A stretch of DNA of 64,000 nucleotides from Botryococcus braunii. Taxonomy: Eukaryota; Chlorophyta; Trebouxiophyceae. The position numbers and the translations under genes are program-made. Below, in pieces: positions 1 through 9,028 of the stretch (position 1 is its first letter; each line of letters opens with the position of its first letter). The stretch lies in assembly GCA_002005505.1 (NCBI GenBank), contig KV908490.1, forward strand, positions 62,001-126,000. The letters run 5' to 3'. The notes beneath the pieces were generated by a model. The model saw nothing but the letters and a program-made list of their open reading frames with translations, ran no database searches and was not told the origin of the DNA.

Positions 1-2
1 CT

Positions 3-347
3 GCTACATCAACAGTGGAATCTAAGTTTCGAGCTGCTAGTCATGCTGTCAAAGAAGCCATTTGGCTTCGCGGTTTCTTAGAGGAGATTCATGTTGATGT
101 GTGGAAACCTCCTCTGTTCATTGATAACTCTGGGAGTGTTCGGAATTTACGGAATCTTGTAAATTCCAAGTACACCAAGCATGTTGGTGTGGCATTTCAC
201 CATGCACGTGCTGCCGTCATTCAAGGTGACGTGGACGTGAAGTATGTACCCACCCAGAAGAATGTGGCGGACATCTTTACGAAACCACTCGTCCCTGTGT
301 TGTTCAAGATTCACCGCAATACACTTGGTGTAGTTTCCCGCGAGTGA
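3..347 (+). CDS. Copia-B pol, 3' end (RNase H)
   Basis: The reading frame is open from the window edge and ends with TGA at 345-347. It encodes the C-terminal copia RNase H region: the ATSTVESK segment, an IDNSGS motif where most copia proteins have CDNQGA, then SKYTKHVGVAFHHAR and NVADIFTKPL. These motifs are typical of Ty1/copia pol ends. Upstream RT and integrase lie outside the window. It is followed by about 190 bp of 3' untranslated sequence, a polypurine tract and the 3' LTR, so it is the tail of a plus-strand element of family B. Confidence 0.93.
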   Translation, partial: ATSTVESKFRAASHAVKEAIWLRGFLEEIHVDVWKPPLFIDNSGSVRNLRNLVNSKYTKHVGVAFHHARAAVIQGDVDVKYVPTQKNVADIFTKPLVPVLFKIHRNTLGVVSRE

Positions 348-534
348 TGTCTTACTTTCCGGCTGGTGTTCACCATGACCGAGTGACCACGGGCAAAGGC
401 GGAGGGTGAGGAGATTAGCTACCTCCTTCACTAGTAACTCCCCCGAAGCACGCCTGACCCAGAAGCATGTACTACAGTGGGCGCTGCCTGAGAAGTAGTA
501 CAATAGCTGGACCTCTGAAACGTCCAAGGGGAAG
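348..534 (+). other. Copia-B 3' untranslated leader to LTR with polypurine tract
   Basis: Noncoding sequence between the pol stop and the 3' LTR. It ends in the purine run AAGGGGAAG (526-534) directly before the TGTTGTAGG start of the LTR, which is the expected plus-strand primer position of an LTR retrotransposon. Confidence 0.75.
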
Positions 535-1689
535 TGTTGTAGGTAATGACCTAGATCAGGTAATAACTTAGGGAGCATTACTGTTGGACTTATTCAGAGG
601 TATTCTTCTGACTCATCCTAGGCAAAACAGTCGTGCACGCCAAGCTGCCCTGGACGGCACGACACTGTTGTGCCTTAGGTGTAAACTACTGCATATGTCT
701 CCCAGCTAGTCCTAGGAACTTGGCTGTGAAGCGACATAATTCCTTGACAGACTTCAGTCTTCCTCACGTAACTTCACGAAGAGGTTAGGACAACTTTGCA
801 TTGACTCACACAGCATCGTGGCACTCAGTGGAATTTGTATTTGGGACCTCGAATACGTATTCGAGGTCAGTCAAACTGACTCTTAGGCAACCACGTCAGT
901 GTGTTTAGTTAGGTACATAATATGGGACCTTTAGTTTATTGTCTAGGACACATCATACGTATTGGATTACCAATTAGGGACCTTTTGGAGTGGGAAGTTA
1001 TGAGGGACTCGACTTTTATCGAGTCCCTTGGGCGCCAAACACGGTCAGGTATTCAATTGCTGGAGGCGACAGCCTCAGCATTCGTTTGGTTGGCCGAATC
1101 CTGAGCCACGGACTGGAAGTCCTGTCTGTTTGATGCAAATTGAAGCTTGCTCTTGCATATTTGATTTGTCTTTGAGACAGTTGTACTTGTTTTTTGGTTG
1201 CCGCAACAGAAGGCGCTCCTGTCGAACCTGTATCAGTCGCGCCAAAGGGTACGTTGTCATTCTGACAGGGGATAGAATATCATTATGTATTTGATTTACA
1301 CCGTATTTGCAATGTTGCTCATTGCTCTGTCTAAATCGTAATGCTTGGGGCAATAGGTGTGTCGAGGTCTGACTTACGAAACCTCTACAGTGCATTGACA
1401 AATCCTTTGCGGACTTACAGGTATTAAATGTAGTTGCGATTTAATAAGATAATTTCTATGTGGTTAGATATTTTGTTGACTCTCGCAAAGCTGTGCTGTT
1501 TGGTCGTCAAGGAAACGAGTGTGCCGGACTCAGGTCCGGCACAGAACATATCTGAGACGATGCTGTGAAACCAGCTGATGTGAGAAGCAATTTATCCGTC
1601 TATGAGAATGTGCCAGTAGGGCAAGAAGTAATGATGTCCCATGTAAGCATTCGTTTGGTTGGCCGAATCCTGAGCCACGGACTGGAAGT
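535..1689 (+). repeat. Copia-B 3' LTR, first part (continues at 8810-9028)
   Basis: The LTR starts with TGTTGTAGGTAATGACC and, after removal of the gypsy insertion, ends ...CTTTCACA at 9028. Other copies start at 30048, 55925 and, reversed, at 20202. It contains a 24-bp perfect palindrome centred on TACGTA (845-868), a hairpin near 1009-1032 and a CCGGACTCAGGTCCGG hairpin near 1530. Its R/U5 side holds an intron-containing leader copy: exon 1079-1248, intron 1249-1356 (GTACGT...ATAG), exon 1357-1420, spacer 1421-1647 (GTATTA...GTAAG). A second copy starts at 1648 and resumes at 8810 without the intron. It is split at 1689 by the gypsy element. Confidence 0.9.
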
Positions 1690-1985
1690 TGTAACGGTCT
1701 CCTCGTATTGCTGTAGTCATGGCTTCCGCCTGTGACATGTGGGGATTCTACTCGTTACCCGTTACAAGTGCTCCACCGGCTCTTGGCGGGATATTCCTTG
1801 CTGGCTCCTATGTACCTCCTATCGGGGGGGGGGGGGGGTACTCGCCCGAGCCTATGGAGGGAAGTAGGGCGCCATGCTATGGCATTGGGCATTGATTACT
1901 GACTCAGAGAGTAATCTTACTTGTAACGAGCTCCGTGTCTCAACTATTATTCCCTTTCTCTTCCCTTGCATTGCTGAGTACTACA
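1690..1985 (+). repeat. Gypsy 5' LTR
   Basis: 296 bp, TGTAACGGTC...GAGTACTACA. It carries a run of about 14 G near 1826-1839 where the 3' LTR has six. The TGG at 1988 just inside the element (TGGTTTCGGCG) is at the expected primer-binding position; I cannot assign the tRNA. Confidence 0.9.
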
Positions 1986-2000
1986 AGTGGTTTCGGCGTT

Positions 2001-2497
2001 ATGGCTACGACAACCTCTGATGTTAATACCAACATCGTTTTTTCCGCTGATTTCTTAGCCGCTGTCAAATCTGCAATTGAATCTTCGGACATTAGATGCC
2101 CATTTAGGAAAGATCTGGTTCATTTTTTATCGCACACACATGAGTATTTACCCCAACATGAACTGCTCTTGTTAGCAATCGTCAACAATTCTTGAATTTT
2201 TGCTCACTGGGCCGATAAGTTTAAGGAACTTGCAAAAGCGTCTAAGGACAAAGATGATCACGAATTGTGTGAGCGAATTATGACGGACCATCTCAGCAGA
2301 GTGGATACCGCCAACTTCGCGGGCTGGGTCGCAGCGGCCCAGGGCATTTACGAAGACTGGCTGACACGAACAGTAGGTGATTATGATTGGGACGACAATG
2401 GTAATGAGGAAGGTCCCTCCCCTACGTCGAATGTTGTTCCTGTTGGACCTGTGCCACCTGTGGAACCCGTGCCTGGGGAACATTACTTTTCAATCAT
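2001..2497 (+). pseudogene. Gypsy gag, N-terminal part, frameshifted
   Basis: The start ATG at 2001 follows shortly after the primer-binding position. The first frame runs 64 codons to a TGA near 2193. Coding then appears to continue in another frame (about 2211-2501, with the proline-rich GPVPPVEPVPGEHYF segment), and shifts again near 2498. It matches the position and composition of a gypsy gag rather than a specific conserved motif. At least two reading-frame breaks make this copy non-functional unless they are sequencing errors. Confidence 0.6.
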
Positions 2498-3796
2498 TTG
2501 AGTGGTGACGCTCTTGATTTGGTACACGCTACGATGGAATCTATTAAACGACCTTTAACGTGGTCAGAAACATGTGATTTACTGACCAATGTATTTGTGG
2601 ACGTTTCTCACAATGCCGTCCACTTGGGGGAACAACTGGATTCCCTTACGTTAAAAGAATTTGACGGAAAAGGCGGACTCATTGCCTTTTGTCATAAATA
2701 CCAATCTTTGGCCACCAAATTGGGGTCACGCAGGTCTGACGAGGACCATGTAAAGCATTTATATGACATCTTACCTGGACGCATGTGCGCCATGTTGACT
2801 GCAAAGTTCGATTTTACAACCTCTGTCAAACTCGTGGATGTATTGCGTGCTCTACGCACCTCCCGTTTTGGTTTGGAAAGCACAGCCAAACCATCAAAAG
2901 ACTCACGGACGCACGCAGGTAATGGCCATACTCGTTATGGTCCATCATTGAGGGGAGGCTTCACTCCTCGGGGAGGCTCAACTCACCGGGGTTCTTATCA
3001 AAATCGTGGTGGCTTCAACCACAATCGTCACTGGCAAGCTGACGGACCTACCACGCCGAACAACAACCAAGCAAACTCCAACAATGGCAACCATGGCCAC
3101 GATAATAAGCGCCGTCCCACGGCTTTTCAATATCTGAGGGAGAATAAGGTAGCTTCCCCTCATCTTTGTGCTCTTTCCGCAAGATCGCAAGGCAACGCAA
3201 CACAGTTGGCCTCGAGTTGTGAAGTCTCTTGCAACATGCCTTGCAGTAGCAACCTCAATAAATCTATCTTAGAACCACAGTCAACTGCTCGTGACCTTCG
3301 TAATGCAGTCGATTGCTCCAAGCAGTCACTCCGGTTGGGAGATAACTCGCAGTTCAGTCGTGTGTTCGCCTCCAAGTACCAACCCTCTTTTGACATGTCA
3401 GCCCCGGGGTCTATTGCAGGGCAACAAATAAATGTGAAGTTAGATACGCAAGCTTCTACGTCATATCTGCCTAGCCATATTGCTGCCAAGGCTGGCGTGT
3501 GCCTGGGAACTCCGGACAGAACCTTGCAAGCTTCTGTTGCGGATGGACATAAGTTGAATGTGTATGGGATTTATGAATGTGTTTTCCAACTTCAGGGACA
3601 AAACCTGAAAGCTTCTTGCATTGTCGCAGACCTTCCAGGAGATATCTTGTATCTTGGTAGAGACTTGCTCACAAATATGGGTGCAAGGCTGGACTTTGTG
3701 GATGGTTGTTTCTCGTTGCAAGTCGGCAAAGACAAATTAGTATTTAAAGCTGAAGAGGACTCTCCAGAGACGATCCAAGGCATAGGATCAGTTTAA
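2498..3796 (+). CDS. Gypsy gag C-terminus and aspartic protease
   Basis: 432 codons without an ATG at the front, so it continues the gag frame. The middle carries RGG/RG-rich repeats (GGFTPRGGSTHRG) and an Asn-rich stretch, and no CCHC zinc knuckle is visible. The C-terminal third is a retropepsin-like domain (INVKLDTQASTSYLP and later DILYLGRDLL). The catalytic DTG triad reads DTQ, a change expected to abolish protease activity. The frame ends with TAA at 3794-3796, and the RT ORF continues in the same frame right after it. Confidence 0.8.
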   Translation: MSGDALDLVHATMESIKRPLTWSETCDLLTNVFVDVSHNAVHLGEQLDSLTLKEFDGKGGLIAFCHKYQSLATKLGSRRSDEDHVKHLYDILPGRMCAMLTAKFDFTTSVKLVDVLRALRTSRFGLESTAKPSKDSRTHAGNGHTRYGPSLRGGFTPRGGSTHRGSYQNRGGFNHNRHWQADGPTTPNNNQANSNNGNHGHDNKRRPTAFQYLRENKVASPHLCALSARSQGNATQLASSCEVSCNMPCSSNLNKSILEPQSTARDLRNAVDCSKQSLRLGDNSQFSRVFASKYQPSFDMSAPGSIAGQQINVKLDTQASTSYLPSHIAAKAGVCLGTPDRTLQASVADGHKLNVYGIYECVFQLQGQNLKASCIVADLPGDILYLGRDLLTNMGARLDFVDGCFSLQVGKDKLVFKAEEDSPETIQGIGSV

Positions 3797-6043
3797 AGTG
3801 CTTTGAACTTGAATGGTCCTAGTGATCTTCATCAACGCTTGTCCTCTGTAAATCCTTTGATTGCTGACCTCCTCCGGGAGTTTGAAGATTTGTTTCCAGA
3901 GTCCTTGCCTGCCGGTTTACCTCCATATAGGGGAACCCACCACGTGATTGATCTGGACCCCAACATACCCATCAAGCCAGGCTACACACCACGCCATTCT
4001 CCAAAGGAAAAAGCTGCAATTGAGGCTACCATCCTTCAACTGTTGGCTCTGGGCCTGATTGAGGACAGTACCCACCCTTTTTCTGCCCCTGTTTTGTTAG
4101 TTGAGAAAAAGGATGGGTCTTTGCGCATGGTGGTGGATTATCGCAAATTGAACAGTGCCACCATAAAAAATAGCACACCCTTACCTAGGTTAGATGAAAC
4201 CTTAGATGAGCTTGCTGGTGCTAAATACTTTACGTCCTTGGACCTCCATAGTGGGTACCATCAGTTGAGAATTGATGATAGTGATGTCCCAAAAACCTCT
4301 TTTAAAACTCATATGGGCCAATTTCACTTTAACATGTTGCCATTTGGCCTGTCTAACGCTCCAGCCACCTTTCAAACAGCAATGAACAGAGTATTTGCCA
4401 AGTATCTTCATAAGTTTGTTGTCATCTATCTAGATGACATCATGATATATAGTAAGACCAAAGAGGAACATCTTAAGCATCTGCAACTTGTTTTCCAACT
4501 TCTCAGAGACAATCGTTTCTATTTGAAACTCTCCAAGTGCTCATTCATGGAAGATTGGACCCTATTTTTAAGATACTTTGTGGGGCCCGAGGGCATTAAA
4601 CCGGATCCTGCAAAAATTTCTGCTGTCAAAGATTGGCCTATCCCTTCAAATGTTACTGAAGTGCGCGCATTTTTGGGGCTTTGCAATTTCTTCAGGAGAT
4701 TTGTGCAGGGCTTCTCTGCACTAGCGCTCCCCCTCGTCAATCTCACCAAGAAGCATGCAGTATTTAGATGGACCATTGCATGCCACGAGGGATTTGAAGG
4801 GCTGAAGACGGCCCTTACTGAAGCGCCAATTCTTCAAGCGCCTGACCCCTCTCTCCCTTACACTCTTGTCACAGATGCTTCTGGATTTGGGATGGGTGCA
4901 GTTTTATTGCAGAATGACAAACCCATTGCATACTTGTCTAAGCGTTTCTCTGCAGCAGAAATGAACTATTCAGTGTCTGAGCAGGAATTGTGTGCCACCA
5001 TATATGCGCTGAAAGCTTGGAGACATTACCTTGAAGGTTGTGACGGTCTTACTATTATCACAGATCATCATCCAAATACTTTCTTTCAAGGTACTCCTGT
5101 TCTGAGCAGAAGGCAAGCAAGGTGGTATGAAACTCTGCAAAGGTTCCAATTCAGCTGGAAGTACGAGCTTGGACACACAAATGTGGCTGATCCCTTGTCA
5201 AGATGCTCTAACCTTTTGAATACTGTTGCGGAGCACAGGCAACACATTCTCGCGGCGTTTACTCGCGCACAGGCCCGAGCTGCGGATCTCGATCACGCAA
5301 CGCTTTCGGGACAACAGAGTGGTCCGGTTACTTCCGCGCCATTTCAGAACACCATCTTATTTCAAGATAAGTCTATTTCTCATTCGAAACCGAACTTACC
5401 TGTAACGGTACCCGGTTGTGCGAGTCACCTGCAGTCTAACGACCTGCAAGTTCAGTCCCACCCCACAACGGTAGAATGTGAAGTTTTTTCAAGTGATTTA
5501 GGCTTCAGTATACCAAATGAGTTAAACCAACACCTTTCGGGGAAATTCCGTTCCCACAGCATACATTTTCCAAGTGAGCTGCAACTTCCAGGCCCACCCC
5601 TGCTTGACAAACTTAAAAGGGCTTATCATAAAGACCCTAAGTTCTCGATGACCTCTACAACTGATAAATTGAAGTTTCATTATGGATTTTGGTGGAAGAC
5701 GGTGAAGCAAGGGCACCAACGCATCGTGGTACCCTGTGACGCTGAAGTGAAGTGTGGGCTCATCGCAGAATTTCATGACAAACCTTCATATGGGCATATG
5801 GGAAGTAAGAGGACTTTGGAAGTCTTACAGCGCCATTTTACATGGCCAGGCATGGTTGGGGACGTCAAACGTTTCATTTCCAGCTGTGACAGCTGCCAAC
5901 GCAACAAACCGGACACAGCCGGCCCAAAAGGCCTACTCCGGCCTCTTCCAATCCCAGATAAGCCCTGGATTCACTCTCATTTGATTTTATCACTTGCCTA
6001 CCACCCACGAATGATGGTCATAATGCCCTTTTGGTGGTGGTAG
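3797..6043 (+). CDS. Gypsy reverse transcriptase, RNase H and integrase zinc-binding domain
   Basis: The frame is the same as the gag-protease ORF, separated only by the TAA at 3794-3796. RT motifs are MVVDYRKLN, PFGLSNAPATFQ and the catalytic YLDD. RNase H has the VTDASGFGMGAVL and SEQELCATIYAL motifs and the TDHH motif. The integrase HHCC zinc finger follows (HDKPSYGHMG ... CDSCQRNKP). Near 5975 a frameshift turns the start of the integrase core out of frame, and the ORF ends in a nonsense tail at 6043. This is a typical pol order for chromoviruses. Confidence 0.93.
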   Translation, partial: SALNLNGPSDLHQRLSSVNPLIADLLREFEDLFPESLPAGLPPYRGTHHVIDLDPNIPIKPGYTPRHSPKEKAAIEATILQLLALGLIEDSTHPFSAPVLLVEKKDGSLRMVVDYRKLNSATIKNSTPLPRLDETLDELAGAKYFTSLDLHSGYHQLRIDDSDVPKTSFKTHMGQFHFNMLPFGLSNAPATFQTAMNRVFAKYLHKFVVIYLDDIMIYSKTKEEHLKHLQLVFQLLRDNRFYLKLSKCSFMEDWTLFLRYFVGPEGIKPDPAKISAVKDWPIPSNVTEVRAFLGLCNFFRRFVQGFSALALPLVNLTKKHAVFRWTIACHEGFEGLKTALTEAPILQAPDPSLPYTLVTDASGFGMGAVLLQNDKPIAYLSKRFSAAEMNYSVSEQELCATIYALKAWRHYLEGCDGLTIITDHHPNTFFQGTPVLSRRQARWYETLQRFQFSWKYELGHTNVADPLSRCSNLLNTVAEHRQHILAAFTRAQARAADLDHATLSGQQSGPVTSAPFQNTILFQDKSISHSKPNLPVTVPGCASHLQSNDLQVQSHPTTVECEVFSSDLGFSIPNELNQHLSGKFRSHSIHFPSELQLPGPPLLDKLKRAYHKDPKFSMTSTTDKLKFHYGFWWKTVKQGHQRIVVPCDAEVKCGLIAEFHDKPSYGHMGSKRTLEVLQRHFTWPGMVGDVKRFISSCDSCQRNKPDTAGPKGLLRPLPIPDKPWIHSHLILSLAYHPRMMVIMPFWWW

Positions 6044-6504
6044 ACCGTCTCACCTAGATGTGTAGATTGGTCCCTTGTGATTTTCATTGTTCGGCAGAGG
6101 ATGTAGCGCGCCTCCTCTCTACTGCTGTGTTCAGCATCTTTGGGGTACCCGAAACACTGATTTCTGATAGGGACCCTCGTTTCACATCCCAGTGGTTTCA
6201 AACCTGGTGTAAATCCATTGGGATCAAACAGTGCATGTCCTCACCTTACCATCCTCAGACGGATGGACAAACCGAACGCATGAATAGGGTAGTGGAAGAC
6301 ATGCTAAGACACTTTGTGAACCCAAGGGGTTCTGACTGGGACACCTTTATCCCTGCAGCGCAACTTCCAATCAATAACGCATACCAACACAGCATCAAAT
6401 CGACACCCTTCTTTGTCAATTTTGGCAGACATCCCCGAGTCCCCGGGTCATTAGCAACGATCTGCCAAGTCCCCCTAGTGCTCCTGGCACTTCTGCCCTG
6501 TTAG
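6013..6504 (+). pseudogene. Gypsy integrase core, broken
   Basis: After the frameshift near 5975 the correct frame reads ...VVVDRLT and then meets a TAG near 6055-6057 before the core continues. SDRDPRF holds the second catalytic Asp and TDGQTERMN the Glu of the DDE triad, separated by the usual spacing. The frame shifts again around 6470, and the ORF ends at 6504. Three lesions in about 500 bp show that the integrase is dead in this copy. Confidence 0.85.
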
Positions 6505-6512
6505 CCTCTCAT

Positions 6513-6893
6513 TTGCATGATGCAAACATATTGTTGAAAGCCGCCCAAGACAGAGTTGTCGCTTGGGAGAATGCAAAAAAGCATATTGCTTTAGCACAAG
6601 AGGCACAGCAAAAACATTACAATAAGGGCAGACGGGACATTTCTTTTGCTGTGGGTGATAAAGTTTTGTTTTCGACCCGAAACGCTGGCCTCAAATCCAC
6701 ACTGTGCAGAAAATTGCTACCCAAGTGGATTGGCCCTTTCTCAATTGTCAAAGTCATCAGCCCTGTTGCCTACAAGCTCTCCTTTCCATCCCATGTGAAA
6801 TGGCACAATGTTATACATGTATCTTCCTTGCGGAAGTACGTTCCGCGGCCGGCCGGGACGGAACCCCCCTCCTCCCTTGCCACTTATCATTGA
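6513..6893 (+). CDS. Gypsy integrase C-terminal region (GPY/F-like)
   Basis: 126 codons with a QQKHYNKGRRD segment, then VGDKVLF and LLPKWIGPFSIVKVISPVAYKL, which matches the GPY/F module after the gypsy integrase core. WHNVIHVSSLRKY is the usual segment before the chromodomain. The ORF overlaps the following chromodomain frame by about 85 bp, so one more frameshift lies near 6860. Confidence 0.85.
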   Translation: MHDANILLKAAQDRVVAWENAKKHIALAQEAQQKHYNKGRRDISFAVGDKVLFSTRNAGLKSTLCRKLLPKWIGPFSIVKVISPVAYKLSFPSHVKWHNVIHVSSLRKYVPRPAGTEPPSSLATYH

Positions 6894-7110
6894 TGGGGAA
6901 GTCAATTATGAGGTTGAGGCCATCTTGGCCCACATGAAAACCAGGAGTAGGAAAGGGAAACCTACTTTCAAATACCTCATCAAATGGGAAGGATATGGCG
7001 CAGAGCATAACTCTTGGGAGCCAGAGAGCAACTTGGTAGGTACTTGTGATAGCCTTTTGTCACCCTACAAACACCCCCAAACAAAAGGATTGTGCAAACG
7101 CCTTTTTTAA
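6860..7110 (+). CDS. Gypsy chromodomain
   Basis: The frame encodes YEVEAILAHMKTRS ... FKYLIKWEGYGAEHNSWEPESNL, a clear chromodomain with the aromatic and acidic residues of the methyl-lysine pocket. In chromoviruses this targets integration to heterochromatin. The natural end is interrupted at 7071 by the 790-bp DNA element; across the empty site the frame would read a further ten or so codons to a TAG (7894-7896). Confidence 0.88.
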
Positions 7111-7861
7111 AGAATAGAGCATTGCAAGCAGACGCTGGGTTGGCTGAAGCTGAAATTGGTAGAAAATGTAGGTTAAGACCATGAGTACTTGAGAGCAAAG
7201 TATCAAGTTATATTTGTAATTGTACAATTCACATGGCCCTTGTAACGACGACCCTTTGAACAGTTGCCCTCCTGAAAATCGCCCTGTTTTTGACAGGTGC
7301 ACGCACTCGCACCTTTTGTTCTGTCAACCGGTACATAGGGGAGGATATACCGCTGATCTACGGAGCACAGTAAGCCCTTACCAAGAGCTTCTAGCTGTGA
7401 AAGTTTAAATTTAAAAAGGAAATATTCGGGTGTGGCAAGAGAAGTATATACATGCAGTAGAATGCCAATTATCGGTGGATTTCGGTGTTTTTGGGCAAAG
7501 CCAGCCCTACACCACCACCAATATTAATAAATATTGCCGATCATCACGTTGAATATACATTCCAAACGCATTCTATTGGACCCTTGATCATCTTAATTAA
7601 GCACCTTTGCATGCCTTCATCAGTTCGATATATATAGGGTACCCAAGCTTGACTTATAGTGGCTGTATCGATAGGCGGTACGGAAACGTGTCATACACCG
7701 TGTACACGCATATGGGGCGGCGCCCTCGATTATTAATCATAGCCACAGTCCTATTCTACTCGAAACTGGTCTTTTTCCGGAAAATGATTGCCTCAATTAA
7801 AAGTATCACGAAAAATAGTACAGCCTAACTTGCTTTTGCACAATCCTTTTGTTTGGGGGTG
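7072..7861. mobile_element. Non-autonomous DNA transposon, CACCCC ends, 790 bp
   Basis: It has perfect 27-bp terminal inverted repeats starting CACCCCCAAACAAAAGGATT and ending in the reverse complement ...TTTGGGGGTG. It is flanked by a 3-bp direct repeat AAA (7069-7071 and 7862-7864). There is no transposase ORF, so it would need a partner in trans. The CACCC end and 3-bp target duplication resemble CACTA-type elements, but the superfamily is an inference. Confidence 0.85.
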
Positions 7862-7864
7862 AAA

Positions 7865-7974
7865 CTCTCTCACGGGCTTGATAGCTGGGAGGGGTAGGGC
7901 ATCCAAGGGCATCCGGGAATCCTTACTGGGGACCCTCTCTGTGTGTCTCAAGGATTTGGCAAACGTTGCCGAGT

Positions 7975-8018
<44 letters not shown>

Positions 8019-8517
8019 TGACCAGGGCACGTGACCAGGGACATCACGGGACGCCGTCGTTCCTGCAGCACGGACAACCCAGACTCAGCGTGGATCCTGA
8101 TCAAATCCAGGCTCGCATGCCCAAATGTGGGGCATAACATGGTTCCCAAGGTGAACCAAGATGGAAGCGCACCATCTTTATTTGGCTCGAAGCACTTCAG
8201 GAGATCACCCAAATGGGAAATTCCGGACTGAAGTGGGCTGAAGCCCTGGTTGTTTAGGAGTAGTACACCCCAGTAACTTAACCCAGTGTCATGGCAGTAA
8301 GGGTCGTTCCCTTACTGATTTCCCTCGGTGGCTAACTAATTACAGCACCGTGCACGTGAACGTGCCGTGCACGTGTAGACATGTCGCATTCACAAGTCCC
8401 TGGCTAGGTTGTCATGGTATGGGACATGTACAGCTTCAGTCGTACTGCCATTTGTATCCCGTTAGTGCCCATTTCAGGCAGTTACCGAAGGGGGGACGCG
8501 ACTTAAGGGGGGGGAGA
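7865..8517 (+). other. Gypsy 3' noncoding region with A41 tract and purine tract
   Basis: No coding frame. It holds an uninterrupted run of 41 A (7976-8016), a palindromic GTGCACGTGAACGTGCCGTGCACG segment near 8350, and a purine tract just before the 3' LTR (about 8503-8517). The A run could mark a small retroposed piece, but I see no second boundary. Confidence 0.6.
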
Positions 8518-8804
8518 TGTAACGGTCTCCTCGTATTGCTGTAGTCATAGCTTCCGCCTGTGACATGTGGGGATTCTACTCGTTACCCGTTACAAGTGCT
8601 CCACCGGCTCTTGGCGGGATATTCCTAGCTGGCTCCTATGTACCTCCTATCGGGGGGTACTCGCCCGAGCCTATGGAGGGAAGTAAGGCGCCATGCTATG
8701 GCATTGGGCATTGATTACTGACTCAGAGAGTAAGCTTACTTGTAACGAGCTCCGTGTCTCAACTATTATTCCCTTTCTCTTCCCTTGCATTGCTGAGTAC
8801 TACA
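8518..8804 (+). repeat. Gypsy 3' LTR
   Basis: 287 bp matching the 5' LTR with about four substitutions and a shorter G run. It ends TACTACA and is followed by the GAAGT target duplication. Confidence 0.92.
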
Positions 8805-8809
8805 GAAGT

Positions 8810-9028
8810 CGTGTCTGTTTGATGCAAATTGAAGCTTGCTCTTGCATATTTGATTTGTCTTTGAGACAGTTGTACTTGTTTTTTGGTTGCCGCAACAGAA
8901 GGCGCTCCTGTCGAACCTGTATCAGTCGCGCCAAAGGGTGTGTCGAGGTCTGACTTACGAAACCTCTACAGTGCATTGACAAATCCTTTGCGGACTTACA
9001 GGTGTTCTCTCTCCCATAACCTTTCACA
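8810..9028 (+). repeat. Copia-B 3' LTR, second part
   Basis: Continuation of the LTR broken at 1689. Joining 1648-1689 to 8810-8937 gives exactly 170 bp of leader exon 1, the same length as in the intron-containing copy. It then passes directly to exon 2 (8938-9001) with no intron, and ends with the 27-bp U5 ...ATAACCTTTCACA. Confidence 0.9.

Larger units (their letters stand above)
1690..8804 (+). mobile_element. Ty3/gypsy chromovirus, degenerate
   Basis: A complete LTR-to-LTR element flanked by the 5-bp target duplication GAAGT (1685-1689 and 8805-8809), inserted in the copia-B LTR. Order is 5' LTR, gag, protease, RT-RNase H, integrase, chromodomain, long 3' noncoding region, purine tract, 3' LTR. 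That order and the C-terminal chromodomain identify a chromovirus. The two LTRs differ at about four sites apart from a G-run length difference, so insertion was fairly recent, but frameshifts and stops break the coding region. A 790-bp DNA element (7072-7861) sits in the 3' part. Confidence 0.92.

Noticed and set aside
7976..8016. A41 run as the tail of a SINE or processed gene
   Set aside because: No upstream body with Pol III boxes and no target duplication could be found around it.
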